Shown: positions 1 to 8,773, counted from the first letter of the stretch. The stretch is 38,792 nt of DNA from Waddliaceae bacterium (GCA_002709385.1 PAQS01000005.1:39425-78216); one strand, 5' to 3'. Notes: generated by a model from the letters alone, not told the origin. Numbers and translations: made by a program.

Positions 1-469
1 TTGAACTTACATCAGAAAAAAGCAAGTCCGGTAAATTGTCAAAAACTCCAGACTGAAAAAATGACCCAGAATTAGAGTCTATAGACGGTACAGCTCCCGA
101 ATCAGTAGATCCAGGAACACGCTCTGGAGCAGAGGGCTGAAAAAAATGATGACCACGTTCTTTTTGGTACTCAGCCATTGTCAAACCAAATAAATCAGCT
201 ACTACCTGAGGGGTAAAACCGTGTACAGACTCTAACTTTTCCATAGCCCTACGACAATCAGGTTTTTTGCTTTTATGCGTTTTAGTGATTGGCACATTTA
301 TTCCAGGAATTTGTGATAAAGTCGGTTGCGCCACCCTACTTACTGATTCAAAACCTGGGGCGGGAACATAAGAAGAGTTCTCTCTCTGCCTTGGGTCTGT
401 ATTAAAATGTACATTCCCTTGAGCTTGATTTAGTGACGGATCGAAGAAAAAATTAAAATTAAAACTCAC
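1..469 (-). CDS. Unrecognised protein, N-terminal part (runs off the left edge)
   Basis: An open frame of 156 codons begins at a GTG (469-467) and continues past the window edge without a stop. The start is supported by a Shine-Dalgarno GAGGTG five bases upstream. The protein begins VSFNFNFFFDPSLNQ and is rich in Ser, Pro, Asn and Phe. It has a Lys/Arg patch near residues 63-76 and then a short helical stretch (VVADLFGLTMAEYQKE, about residues 89-104). The remainder looks low-complexity and disordered. No signal peptide or membrane segment is visible and I do not recognise a family. The neighbourhood is rich in candidate effectors, so a secreted protein is possible, but that is a guess. The downstream part is outside the window. 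Confidence 0.6.
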   Translation of the reverse strand, partial: MSFNFNFFFDPSLNQAQGNVHFNTDPRQRENSSYVPAPGFESVSRVAQPTLSQIPGINVPITKTHKSKKPDCRRAMEKLESVHGFTPQVVADLFGLTMAEYQKERGHHFFQPSAPERVPGSTDSGAVPSIDSNSGSFFQSGVFDNLPDLLFSDVSS

Positions 470-642
470 TTAAACACCTCTATATATATAAATTAATCAC
501 TTACTAAATTATTAAAACAAAAAAAATAGAACCTTTTTGCCTCTAATTAACAAAAAAATAGATCACTTTTATTAATTAGAGACAAAAAAAACAATGAGAT
601 CAGATAAAGAAAAAAATGGTCTTGAATTCAACAAATTAACCC

Positions 643-674
643 CAATGGTGCCAACTCTTAAGTTGATACCATTG
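643..674 (-). terminator. Hairpin downstream of the SPFH gene
   Basis: CAATGGT (643-649) pairs with ACCATTG (668-674), and AACT with AGTT inside it, separated by a 3x3 internal mismatch. It lies 26 bases past the stop of the minus-strand SPFH gene. There is no strong U-run, so it may be a transcript-end hairpin rather than a classical terminator. Its first arm resembles the hairpin family near 6688 and 20608. Confidence 0.4.
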
Positions 675-699
675 AGTATTTGAAGTGGATTTACAAAAA

Positions 700-1605
700 C
701 TAAGACGCTTTTACAGACACGTTCATATCATGAGGAAGCACATAAACTTTCTCATTTGGATTTAGCCCTATTTTCCCAACTGCATTAAATTTTTTAATTT
801 GTTCAAATAAAGCTACTGCCTGATTTTGATCTTTCACCTGTTCCAGTAAAGCAGCTAAAGATCTCCACTCTGCTGAATCGTTGATTTGATTGGCATCAGC
901 TCTTGCTTTAGCTGCAATACGCAGTGTTTCCGCTTTAGCTTCTGCTTCGATACAAGCAATTTCTTTCGCATTTTTTGCTTTCTCAAGGGCAAGCTTTTGT
1001 TTTTCACGCTCAATTTCTGCTGCAGCTTCTGCTTTTTTGATCGCAACTAATTTATTACTTTCGGCCAGACGAGCCTCTAAAAGAGCGGCCAACACTTTTC
1101 CATCTTGTACAACATTTAAGATCTCAACAGTTTTAAGGTTTACACCTCTTTCAAGAACTTGTTTACGAACAAGATCTGCTACCTTTGCACCAATAGCCAC
1201 TTTATTTGGTAAAATTTCATCTACATTATAGTTATTGAGTTCAGTTTGGAGAGCTGACATACATTCATCACGCAACTGCTTGGGCATTCCATAGCTAGAT
1301 ACAGCTTTGATGATGTCTGTGATTTTATAGACAATTCTAGCCTTTATTTGCATAGGCATGTGATCCTTACTTTGCCAACCACTTTCTTCTACGCACATAC
1401 GCTGCAAAGCCAATTCAATATAACATCTCTCTTTATTTGCTTCATTTCCCCAGCTACCAAGAAACATTGGTCGCTCTCCAAATAAGCACCAGCGTCGCCC
1501 AGCTTTTGCTAACTTTAATTTACCTGAAGAAGTTTCAATCACCATTGCATGGTTATATGGTACAACGAACATTCGAGGCATAATATAATCGCGATGACTA
1601 CCCAT
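700..1605 (-). CDS. SPFH/band-7 (prohibitin-like) domain protein
   Basis: This 301-residue protein resembles the SPFH/band-7 superfamily. Residues about 10-170 form the domain, with a VVPYNHAMVIETSSGK start and a VLERGVNLKTVEILNVV segment typical of the domain's end. Residues about 180-245 are a long Ala/Glu/Lys-rich coiled coil (AEAAAEIEREKQKLALEKAK), as in prohibitins and flotillins. Family members scaffold membrane microdomains and protease complexes. This one has no N-terminal transmembrane helix, so membrane association would have to be peripheral. The start is supported by AAAGGAG seven bases upstream of the ATG. It is divergent from rnhC across a 187-base gap. The family call is fairly secure; the cellular role is unknown. 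Confidence 0.75.
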   Translation of the reverse strand: MGSHRDYIMPRMFVVPYNHAMVIETSSGKLKLAKAGRRWCLFGERPMFLGSWGNEANKERCYIELALQRMCVEESGWQSKDHMPMQIKARIVYKITDIIKAVSSYGMPKQLRDECMSALQTELNNYNVDEILPNKVAIGAKVADLVRKQVLERGVNLKTVEILNVVQDGKVLAALLEARLAESNKLVAIKKAEAAAEIEREKQKLALEKAKNAKEIACIEAEAKAETLRIAAKARADANQINDSAEWRSLAALLEQVKDQNQAVALFEQIKKFNAVGKIGLNPNEKVYVLPHDMNVSVKAS

Positions 1606-1792
1606 ATAGAGACTCCTTTCTTTTTATGAAAAAGTTTTGAAAACAGCTCTTTTACAAAAGCAACTCTTTATAAGGAAAGTATTTTCTCATGATTAGATAA
1701 GCATTGGAGCTATTAACAAGAGATTTTCTATTGTTTTTTCACTAAGTCCGTGAGAGAATCGGATAAATAGCACTTACCCCAAATCTTTAGAA

Positions 1793-2707
1793 ATGAGCAA
1801 AAAAAACACAGGTCCATTCGTTAGTCAAATCTCTCTTGATCTTGCTGAGCAGTTGAAAATTGACCTTAAAGAACAAGGCTTTGAGTTAAAAAAGCCAGAC
1901 TACACGGTTTTTGCTGCACGCAAAAAAGGTGTTTCTTGCACTCTTTATGAATCGGGGAAATTGGTGGTACAAGGTAAGGATAAAGATGAATTTATCGAGT
2001 TTTATTTAGAGCCTCAAATTTTAGAAGATTTTTCATACTCTCATGGTGATTCTCTTATTGAAGAAAAACTTGATCTCACACCTCACTGTGGAGTCGATGA
2101 GGCTGGTAAAGGAGACTATTTTGGTTCTTTATGCGTAGCAGGGGTTTATGCTGATTCCGAGCAAATCAAAAAATTATCTTCTATTGGAATTATGGATTCC
2201 AAGGTAATTAAAGATCCTAAAATTCGTCCTTTAGCCAAAGAAATTGTTTCTATTTGCCCTTATCATCTCGTCAAAATAAGTCCTGAAAAGTACAATGAGC
2301 TGTATCCGCGCTTCAATAACCTGAACCGTTTACTTGCTTGGGGACATGCTACAGTGATCGAAAACTTAGTGAAACAAACAGGTGCAACGAACGTATTAGT
2401 TGACCAATTTGGTTCAAAGTCTTTAGTTGCTGATGCGCTCTCTAGAAAAGGCGTAAGTATTCATTTAGATCAGCGTCCCCGTGCAGAAGAAGACGTCGTT
2501 GTAGCTGCAGCGTCTATCATTGCTAGGGCTGCTTTTTTGCGTAGCATACAGGATCTAGAAGAGCAATTTTCTTTTACTTTTCCAAAAGGAGCTGGATCCC
2601 CTGTAACGAAAGCCGGAAAAAAATTTCTTTCTCAATTTGGTAAAGAGCAATTAGGTAAAGCTGCTAAGCTTCACTTTAAAACAACCGAGGGTCTCCTCCA
2701 GGATTAG
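1793..2707 (+). CDS. rnhC: Ribonuclease HIII
   Basis: RNase HIII cleaves the RNA strand of RNA:DNA hybrids. The 304-residue length is normal for the type. An N-terminal extension of about 95 residues (the TBP-like substrate-binding domain of the family) precedes the RNase H fold. The catalytic acidic residues are visible: D102-E103 in VDEAGKGDYFG, D135 in IMDSKVI, D204 in VLVDQFGS and D224 in AEEDVVVAAASIIARA. GKG rather than the RNase HII pattern, plus the N-terminal domain, points to HIII. Three bases separate its stop from the next gene, and recN follows, so this is probably one transcription unit of genome-maintenance genes. No strong Shine-Dalgarno is seen; the ATG is chosen by length. 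Confidence 0.93.
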   Translation: MSKKNTGPFVSQISLDLAEQLKIDLKEQGFELKKPDYTVFAARKKGVSCTLYESGKLVVQGKDKDEFIEFYLEPQILEDFSYSHGDSLIEEKLDLTPHCGVDEAGKGDYFGSLCVAGVYADSEQIKKLSSIGIMDSKVIKDPKIRPLAKEIVSICPYHLVKISPEKYNELYPRFNNLNRLLAWGHATVIENLVKQTGATNVLVDQFGSKSLVADALSRKGVSIHLDQRPRAEEDVVVAAASIIARAAFLRSIQDLEEQFSFTFPKGAGSPVTKAGKKFLSQFGKEQLGKAAKLHFKTTEGLLQD

Positions 2708-2710
2708 TGT

Positions 2711-3151
2711 ATGTTGAGTAACCGATTTATCTACACCATTACTCTCATTGCAACAGTATCGATCTTAACTTTAGGTGCTTTTGCTGTATACCGAACCATG
2801 TCTATTCCTGGTCTCATTCAACGAATATCTACAAAAGAAGTAAAAGCAGTAGAGTTCGTTCTTAACGATACCCCCTACCCTTTAAGTTTTGAGCAGCAGC
2901 AACATTTCATCAATCTCTTAAATTACTTAGACGAAGTAAACGAGCGTTCTTTGCCTTCTCTTGTAACGAGTGATTCTCCGCCTGAGTTATTTCGCGTATA
3001 CCTATTTAGTAAAGAAGAATTCATAGTGAATATTCTTGGTAAATCTGATGACTATTTAGTTTTTCGTATAGAAAAGTGGGGTAAAAACCAACTTTATCGT
3101 GAACGCGAAGGAATGGATTTCAGAACATTTATCGAGGGAATGCACGATTAA
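2711..3151 (+). CDS. Small single-pass membrane protein, unknown function
   Basis: This 146-residue protein has one N-terminal transmembrane segment (about residues 7-27). A soluble part follows that would lie outside the cytoplasm if the helix acts as a signal anchor. The soluble part is charged and contains VKAVEFVLNDTPYPLSFEQQ and a C-terminal EGMDFRTFIEGMHD. I recognise no domain. The gene starts three bases after the rnhC stop, and recN begins 3 to 15 bases after its end, so the three are very likely co-transcribed. An AGGA seven bases upstream of the ATG serves as ribosome binding site inside the rnhC end. Confidence 0.7.
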   Translation: MLSNRFIYTITLIATVSILTLGAFAVYRTMSIPGLIQRISTKEVKAVEFVLNDTPYPLSFEQQQHFINLLNYLDEVNERSLPSLVTSDSPPELFRVYLFSKEEFIVNILGKSDDYLVFRIEKWGKNQLYREREGMDFRTFIEGMHD

Positions 3152-3166
3152 AACGTGGATGGAGCC

Positions 3167-4834
3167 ATGTTACAGCACTTGTATATTGAAAACGTGATTC
3201 TTATTGAAGAAGCCACGATTGATTTTTCACAAGGTTTCAATGTTCTTACTGGAGAGTCGGGTGCTGGAAAATCAGCTGTTCTCCAAGCTCTTGAACTTAT
3301 ATTAGGGCGCCGTGCCGATGCTCATTTGATCCGAAAAGGAAGTCAACATGCTGTTGTTGAAGCAAGTTTTGATTTAAGTTCTCAATCTGAAATTATCCAT
3401 TTTTTAACTCGTTCAGGTGTCCCACAAGATGCTAGTGACCCCTTATTGATCCGAAGAGAGCTGTATAATAACGGTAAAAACCGCATCTTCATTAATCACC
3501 GCCTTGTCCAACTACATTTATTGCGACAACTCGCCGAACATTTAGTAGATTTTGCAGGACAACACGCTCATCAAAAATTATTCGATCCTGATTTTCAGAG
3601 AGCTGTTTTAGACAGTTTTGGTCAGCATGAAGAGCTTCTAAAATCCCTTGCAAAAGAATGGAAGCAACTGAAAACGCTTCAACAAAAGCTACAAAAGCTA
3701 CTAAAACAAGCAGCTACTCAAAAAGAAGAAACAGAACGTTGCTTGTCTGACATCGAAGAAATTGAAGATGCTCAGTTGAAAGAAAATGAAGATGAAACAC
3801 TTTTTGCCGAGTACAGCTCTCTCAGCCATGCTGAAGAATTACAAGAAATTATTTCTCACGTACAAGATCTCTTTCAAGATAGAGAAGACTCTGCTTTAGC
3901 CATGCTTCGTAGAGGTCGGGGATCTCTCGATAAAATCCAGCAATACGACCCTTCTTTTTCAGAAGCCCTTCATTGTTTTCAAGAATCAATCGTCAATCTC
4001 GAGGAAGTTCTTTTCGCTCTGCAAGAAAGAAAGAGTAAAGCACATCATGACCCTAATCGCATGGAGTACCTTAACTCTCGCCTTACCCTTATTTCCCAAT
4101 TAAAACGCAAGTACGGGGAAGACATTCCATCTATCTTAGAGAGCTTAAAAAAGCGGAAAAACGAATTAGAGAAACTCGATAATTTGGACATGGAAATAGA
4201 AGATCTTCAAAAAGAACTTGCCATATCTGATCAAAAATGCAGCCATCTCTGTGAAGAATTAACAGAAAAGCGAAAAGAAAATGCACAAAAACTTGCCCAA
4301 GCCATTGTTCCCCCTCTCCGAAAACTGAAAATGCCTCGAGTAGAGTTTCGTGCTCAGTTAAAAAAACAAAACCGTAATGAATATGGTGATGAATACATCG
4401 AATTTCTCATGAAGCCCAATTTGGGAGAAAAAATGGTCCCTGTTCGAGACTGTGCAAGTGGCGGTGAACTGTCACGTCTCATGCTGGTTATCAAACACCT
4501 TCTTGCTGGAATGGATAAAACCCCAACCCTTGTTTTCGATGAAATTGACGCCAACCTAGGAGGAGAAACAGCTTCTGTAGTAGCACAAAAACTGCAACAT
4601 TTGTCTCAAAGCCACCAGGTTATTTGTATTACTCACCTTGCCCAAGTAGCTCAAGCCGCTGAGCATCACTTAGCAATTATAAAAGAAGAGCAAGGACAAA
4701 GAACCTTTACCCGAATTCACCTTCTTGAAGTAGATCAAAGACAAGCAGAAATTGCTCGCATGCTTGGCGGAAGAGACTTTAGTGAAGCGACTTGGGACTT
4801 AGCGAAAGAGGTTCTTTCTAAAAGCTTCCCATAA
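3167..4834 (+). CDS. recN: DNA repair protein RecN
   Basis: RecN is an SMC-like ATPase that acts in double-strand break repair. From the ATG at 3167 the protein has 555 residues, the usual length. The N-terminal half-ATPase carries Walker A GESGAGKS (residues 29-36) after MLQHLYIENVILIEE, the standard RecN start. A long coiled coil spans about residues 150-370. The C-terminal half has the ABC signature ASGGELSRLMLVIKHLL, Walker B PTLVFDEIDANLGG (about 449-462) and the switch ITHLAQVAQAAEHH. An in-frame GTG at 3155 is possible, but it would add four residues not expected in the family. It is the last gene of the rnhC unit. Confidence 0.95.
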   Translation: MLQHLYIENVILIEEATIDFSQGFNVLTGESGAGKSAVLQALELILGRRADAHLIRKGSQHAVVEASFDLSSQSEIIHFLTRSGVPQDASDPLLIRRELYNNGKNRIFINHRLVQLHLLRQLAEHLVDFAGQHAHQKLFDPDFQRAVLDSFGQHEELLKSLAKEWKQLKTLQQKLQKLLKQAATQKEETERCLSDIEEIEDAQLKENEDETLFAEYSSLSHAEELQEIISHVQDLFQDREDSALAMLRRGRGSLDKIQQYDPSFSEALHCFQESIVNLEEVLFALQERKSKAHHDPNRMEYLNSRLTLISQLKRKYGEDIPSILESLKKRKNELEKLDNLDMEIEDLQKELAISDQKCSHLCEELTEKRKENAQKLAQAIVPPLRKLKMPRVEFRAQLKKQNRNEYGDEYIEFLMKPNLGEKMVPVRDCASGGELSRLMLVIKHLLAGMDKTPTLVFDEIDANLGGETASVVAQKLQHLSQSHQVICITHLAQVAQAAEHHLAIIKEEQGQRTFTRIHLLEVDQRQAEIARMLGGRDFSEATWDLAKEVLSKSFP

Positions 4835-4860
4835 TTCCACGCATTCTCACGCACATCTAC

Positions 4861-4889
4861 TTGACAATATCCCATATGCCGAGTACAAA
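4861..4889 (+). promoter_or_regulatory. Sigma-70-type promoter for the 4935 envelope protein gene
   Basis: A perfect -35 box TTGACA (4861-4866) is followed after exactly 17 bases by TACAAA (4884-4889, 4/6 match to TATAAT). Transcription would begin near 4896, giving a leader of about 39 bases before the GTG start. Confidence 0.6.
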
Positions 4890-4934
4890 CAGGTAGTTAA
4901 AGACATATTTTATCCCTTGGTGGGAGGGCGTTGC

Positions 4935-5831
4935 GTGTTTAGAAAATTTCTGAGTTGTTTGCTGATTCCTAGTATCATCGCGTGTAGCTTCTTAAGCGCT
5001 GATAGCTTTAGGGATAGAGAAGAAGAAGATAATCCTTTTGGCCGGCACTTTTTTTGGGACAATGAGTTCTACTACTATCAAGATGCTGATTTTACTGATA
5101 TAGCTGACAGTATTCGTTATTACGAAGGCCGCTCAGAACTTCGCTACCAATTTGGTATTGATCCAGAGCATGCTATTTACATCGGTGGTGGTTATGAGCT
5201 TATTGGTTTAAAGTGGTTAGCTAATCCGCACTTCTCGGACGACCGTTTTGAACGTTTTATTGCTACTGTAGGTCTTGTAAGTGTTTGTTTTACAGACTGG
5301 GTTTGGAAGTCGCGCATTTCCTTATATAGTGATTTAGACGAAGCCTTTCGTCATCGCTATAATCTCTATGAAGGAATGGCATGGGGAACTTACGACTGGA
5401 ACCATAGAACAAATGTTCATATTGGTCTTTTAGCTCGTATCGGCATGCATCAAGAAGATATTTACCCTATTTTAGGTTTTGATTATCGCCCAACTCAGTG
5501 CTGGGAATTTTCCGTAATCTTCCCTATGGATACTTCTATTATGTACCACCCAAATGAAGACTGGTCTATGGGTGTTGCTATTCGTTATGCAAAAACAAGA
5601 GCTCGTGTCGGTGCTTTAGAAACCGTACCTAATGCCATTTTTGAATACATGAATTATGGTGGTGAGCTACGTTTAAACTTTCACCCACACCCAGCATTTA
5701 AGCTAAGTCTTGTAGGTGGATCAACGATTAGTGGTGAAATCGAAGTATTTGATGCCACAGGTAATACAATTGACAAACAAGATATTGATCCTTCTATCTA
5801 TTTTGGTGGGTCTCTAGATTTGATTTACTAA
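4935..5831 (+). CDS. Predicted secreted, beta-rich outer-membrane-type protein
   Basis: The best start is the GTG at 4935, with GGGAGGG centred about ten bases upstream; an in-frame TTG at 4917 lacks such a site. The 298-residue product opens with a Sec signal peptide, VFRKFLSCLLIPSIIACSFLSA, cleaved before DSF or, if the IIAC is read as a lipobox, before the Cys. The mature part has many alternating hydrophobic and aromatic strands with Gly and Tyr (AIYIGGGYEL, RFIATVGLVSV, RTNVHIGLLARIG). It ends in an aromatic residue after SIYFGGSLDLIY, as beta-barrel proteins do. I cannot name the family. It has its own promoter and a strong terminator, so it is a single-gene unit. Confidence 0.75.
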   Translation: MFRKFLSCLLIPSIIACSFLSADSFRDREEEDNPFGRHFFWDNEFYYYQDADFTDIADSIRYYEGRSELRYQFGIDPEHAIYIGGGYELIGLKWLANPHFSDDRFERFIATVGLVSVCFTDWVWKSRISLYSDLDEAFRHRYNLYEGMAWGTYDWNHRTNVHIGLLARIGMHQEDIYPILGFDYRPTQCWEFSVIFPMDTSIMYHPNEDWSMGVAIRYAKTRARVGALETVPNAIFEYMNYGGELRLNFHPHPAFKLSLVGGSTISGEIEVFDATGNTIDKQDIDPSIYFGGSLDLIY

Positions 5832-5896
5832 AAGATCCCCTTCCAGGGGTCTTTGCAGCACTCGGTTGACTCTATATCAGCCGGGTGCTTTTTTTT
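5831..5896 (+). terminator. Tandem hairpins ending the 4935 gene
   Basis: A first hairpin (AAAGATCCCC / GGGGTCTTT, 5831-5854) is followed by a second, GCACTCGG (5858-5865) pairing with CCGGGTGC (5881-5888). The second runs directly into eight T residues (5889-5896), a textbook rho-independent terminator. Confidence 0.85.
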
Positions 5897-5961
5897 GTCT
5901 TTACTCTTCTTTCAAAGTCGTTTTATTGTGCAAATAAAGAAAGTATCAATAGGGGTTCGGA

Positions 5962-6678
5962 ATGATTGCTGATGTGACTCAATGGATCACAATGGATCTT
6001 ATGCGCTTGAGTTGGGAAGAACTTTGTGATAATGCAGATCAATTAATGATTGATCCTTCCTGGATTGATCAGTATCAAGATCACTTAGAAATGCATTTAG
6101 ATGCCTTACGTATAAACATTCTACGAAAAGAGTATAAAGCACCTCATGATCCTAATTGCGGTATAAAACAAATCGACTTTCTCCTCGCTCAAGAAGTGGC
6201 ACGGCAACTCCTTCTTCCTTTTGCTCAATTTTGGGTACTAGAAAGTGGTGATAAACCTTCCGAAAGAAGTGATGGCATATTAATCGATATCCGTAAGCTT
6301 TTGAGTCAAATTCCTACTGCCTTACTCATGCGCCTTGTCCGACACTACATAGAAACCCCTACTCTCCTTACTCTCATTGCTGCCTTGCTTGAAAACAACC
6401 TTATGCATCGAGAAAACCTACATATTACCCTACCTAGCGAATCTCAGGGGTCTATGTTATCCGCTTTATTAGTAGATCTTACTTTACACGCTTTATTTGG
6501 GCGACTCCACCATAAAGGCTATATCTGCCACAGACATGATCGTGAAATCATGACTCTGTACCCTCCACAAATAGAAGAAAACGAGACTATACTAACAAAA
6601 GAATCTGCTTATTCGTTCTTATTAGATACCCTTAAGGAAATTTACTTAGAAAAAGTAGATAAGCAAAGAATGGACTAA
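5962..6678 (+). CDS. Degenerate reverse-transcriptase-like protein (group II intron/maturase type palm, active site lost)
   Basis: I read this 238-residue protein as a worn group II intron-type RT. Its segments fall in the family's order. IDQYQDHLEMHLDALRINIL (35-54), with EYKAPH after it, matches the N-terminal 'EENLERLREEL..GTYRP' region. QIDFLLAQEVARQLLLPF (70-87) matches 'DRvvQqALr.vLePiF'. ILIDIRKLLSQIPTALLMRL (106-125) matches 'DIkgFFDnI.h..Ll.lL'. LPSESQGSMLSALLVDLTLH (157-176) matches 'G.PQGg.iSPLLaNiyLh'. CHRHDREIMTLY (189-200) sits where YADD should be, and the helix ESAYSFLLDTLKEIYLEK follows. Only D109 of the catalytic Asp residues survives, and thumb and endonuclease domains are absent. 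The reading frame is intact, so a domesticated non-catalytic RNA-binding role is possible. The alignment is from memory of the family. Confidence 0.5.
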   Translation: MIADVTQWITMDLMRLSWEELCDNADQLMIDPSWIDQYQDHLEMHLDALRINILRKEYKAPHDPNCGIKQIDFLLAQEVARQLLLPFAQFWVLESGDKPSERSDGILIDIRKLLSQIPTALLMRLVRHYIETPTLLTLIAALLENNLMHRENLHITLPSESQGSMLSALLVDLTLHALFGRLHHKGYICHRHDREIMTLYPPQIEENETILTKESAYSFLLDTLKEIYLEKVDKQRMD

Positions 6679-6687
6679 GATCGTTGA

Positions 6688-6721
6688 TGGCTACCTAATC
6701 TCGTATTAGATTAGATAGCCA
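6688..6721. terminator. Bidirectional hairpin between convergent genes
   Basis: TGGCTACCTAATCT (6688-6701) pairs with AGATTAGATAGCCA (6708-6721) over 14 positions, with one G:U-type mismatch and a 6-base loop. It lies between the stops of the convergent 5962 and 6749 genes and has a relative near 20608-20640. Confidence 0.6.
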
Positions 6722-6748
6722 TTGAAGATGGTAAAACAAAATTCACAA

Positions 6749-8659
6749 CTATAGATTACAAACACTCAAATTAGAAATATATTCTCGAAAATCTCCGAAA
6801 TACGTAGAGACTACAGTTTGAAACTCTTCACTGTAAGTATTTTTTGCAAAAGAAGGAACACAAGATGAAAGCAACTGCTCATGAGTAGTATCGTAAGACA
6901 GAACTCCTGGCGAAGCGAGAGCCACTAACAACTCGTAAATACTTTGCATATCTTGAATACGCTCACTAAATAATGTCCTATCTTTTGGATTTTTACTTAA
7001 ATTAAAGAAAAAACTACTTTCTTTTTCTAATATAGAACTCAATCCTGTTAAATAACCAACCCCTCTTGGAGTTGCATCTAAACTAGATTTACGAACAAAA
7101 CTTAAAGTATTTAAAAAATTTTCTTTTTGTGCTTTAAGATCTAAACCTTTTTCTTTTGCAAAAGATTTAAACACATTTACGCTACTACTTTCTCTCTGAT
7201 TTAAAGCCATATTACGATAAGAAATTGTAATAGGATTGAAAAGTCGAAGAGCAAAGAAACTGATAAACAAAGAGGGAGCGAGAGAACGAAGTAGACCAGG
7301 AGATTCTTGATCATTATCATTTCTCATAGCTAAAACCATTCCTTTAAAAAAACTATTCACTTTATTATGAGAACTCGAATTCAAGGCTTCTAAAAAGACG
7401 TTTAAAATTTTAAAAACAGACCTATGAGCCCGCATAATTCCTATATTAGGATCGGGGAAAACACCTATTAGTCCATTAGCTTCTGGATCTTTTTTATCCA
7501 AACAAAAAGGTTTTTGATCTACTTCATGATGGGCTAGATAAGGACTAAGATGTAAAAACAATTCTTCTCTAAATTTTCCACAAACTTTAAATGAAGCTTC
7601 GGCAAGTAATCTATTACAAAAAGTATCTTCTCTCCATGGAGAGAACTTTTTCATCAATCTATCTATAGACTCTCTCATTTTATCTTCAATTTCTAACTTT
7701 AGTTTTTCTGCTTGTGCAGAAAGTTTACTAATCGAACCTAGTACTTCTTGTTTAGAGTTATTTTTTGATTGATATACACTCTTACTGTGAGGAGCTTTTT
7801 GCGTAGATTCTCCTATCTTCATCGAATAATTACGAAGAAACTGTATCTGCTCATGAATACCTTGTAATTGGTTTCGCATTACAAAAGTAGATTCCCAAGC
7901 TTCCGAAACACCACTTAACTCAACTTGCAACTCTTCTCTTAAACGCTCCATTTCAATACTCACCAAGTGATAAGTAAAATATGTCATATCATCAGAAGTC
8001 AAATTATTTAAGAAACTCAAAGAATCGGCCCAAGCCTTATCGCGGTCTTCTTGTGATCCTTCAAACTTCATCATCTTATTAGGCCACTTCTGCATAAGAG
8101 CTCGGAAGTAGAGGTGACAATTTTTCCCTAAAAATTTGATTGCTTTAGCATCACACTCTCTTAAACGACTACTAGCTTCATCATCCCAATCTGAAAAGCT
8201 TCTTCCTTGAGGTGGATCTCCTGCATAGATTAGTATTTGCTCTTCTCGTTCAGCGATACACTTTTCTACAAACTCATATAGCTTTTCATCAATCTTTTGT
8301 TGAGTAAAGCTATAGTGATCAATAGGTTCAATTTTAACTTCTTCTTTTTCAAATTCCTGAGTAAAATCTAAAAAACATTCTCTTTTTAAAGAAGGGAGTT
8401 TATTTAATAAAGAAAGATCTATACTTGTATCTTTTATATTAGCTTGCTTTCTACCTAATTTTGTTAGCTTATCTATTTTTGATCGATCAGCTTCTTTTAC
8501 ACTCAATTCAGCAAGTCTTGATGTTTTTGATTGAAGTGGTTTTTTTATACGTTTCTTAGAAAAACTTTCACGAAGATTAACAACTGAATCTCTACACTGT
8601 ATATCTTTATTATCTGTGATTTGTAAATCACTATTACTGATTGGATTGACTGAACTCAT
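6749..8659 (-). CDS. Large cytosolic protein with a RasGAP-like segment, candidate effector
   Basis: The ATG at 8659 has GAGG eight bases upstream and is preferred over an in-frame GTG at 8668, giving 636 residues. The N-terminus (1-90) is Ser/Lys-rich and probably disordered. The middle is helical with a coiled coil near residues 310-335. Residues about 407-480 resemble a RasGAP core. A helical run up to SPGLLRSLAPSLFISFFALR leads into LFNPITISY (residues 474-482), which matches the RasGAP FLR motif 'FLRFINPAI.SP'. Downstream helices (FAKEKGLDLKAQKENFLNTL, then GYLTGLSSIL) sit where the family has 'LQ.LAN...F..KE'. I see no clear arginine finger. There is no signal peptide or membrane helix. 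The protein would down-regulate host Ras-family GTPases if the match is real; it may instead be an unrelated helical effector. Confidence 0.55.
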   Translation of the reverse strand: MSSVNPISNSDLQITDNKDIQCRDSVVNLRESFSKKRIKKPLQSKTSRLAELSVKEADRSKIDKLTKLGRKQANIKDTSIDLSLLNKLPSLKRECFLDFTQEFEKEEVKIEPIDHYSFTQQKIDEKLYEFVEKCIAEREEQILIYAGDPPQGRSFSDWDDEASSRLRECDAKAIKFLGKNCHLYFRALMQKWPNKMMKFEGSQEDRDKAWADSLSFLNNLTSDDMTYFTYHLVSIEMERLREELQVELSGVSEAWESTFVMRNQLQGIHEQIQFLRNYSMKIGESTQKAPHSKSVYQSKNNSKQEVLGSISKLSAQAEKLKLEIEDKMRESIDRLMKKFSPWREDTFCNRLLAEASFKVCGKFREELFLHLSPYLAHHEVDQKPFCLDKKDPEANGLIGVFPDPNIGIMRAHRSVFKILNVFLEALNSSSHNKVNSFFKGMVLAMRNDNDQESPGLLRSLAPSLFISFFALRLFNPITISYRNMALNQRESSSVNVFKSFAKEKGLDLKAQKENFLNTLSFVRKSSLDATPRGVGYLTGLSSILEKESSFFFNLSKNPKDRTLFSERIQDMQSIYELLVALASPGVLSYDTTHEQLLSSCVPSFAKNTYSEEFQTVVSTYFGDFREYISNLSVCNL

Positions 8660-8744
8660 ACACAACACCTCAATTATCTACTTAATAAAAAAATAACAAA
8701 AAAACATTGTTTTATTATTAATTAAAAATTAAGAATAAATGAAT

Positions 8745-8773
8745 TTGATATTTAAACAGTTTTAACTCATAAT
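8745..8773 (+). promoter_or_regulatory. Sigma-70-type promoter for the 8804 gene
   Basis: TTGATA (8745-8750) and CATAAT (8768-8773) are separated by 17 bases, about 31 bases ahead of the ATG at 8804. The 145-base divergent gap with the 6749 gene is extremely A+T rich. Confidence 0.5.

Noticed and set aside
890-1231. 113-codon plus-strand frame rich in Ala and Ser
   Set aside because: It is the complement of the coiled coil of the SPFH gene, whose Glu/Ala/Lys codons read as Ala/Ser/Leu on the other strand.
5962-6678. Active group II intron
   Set aside because: No maturase or endonuclease domain, no YADD, and no recognisable intron domain V hairpin beside it; the reading frame alone resembles an RT remnant.
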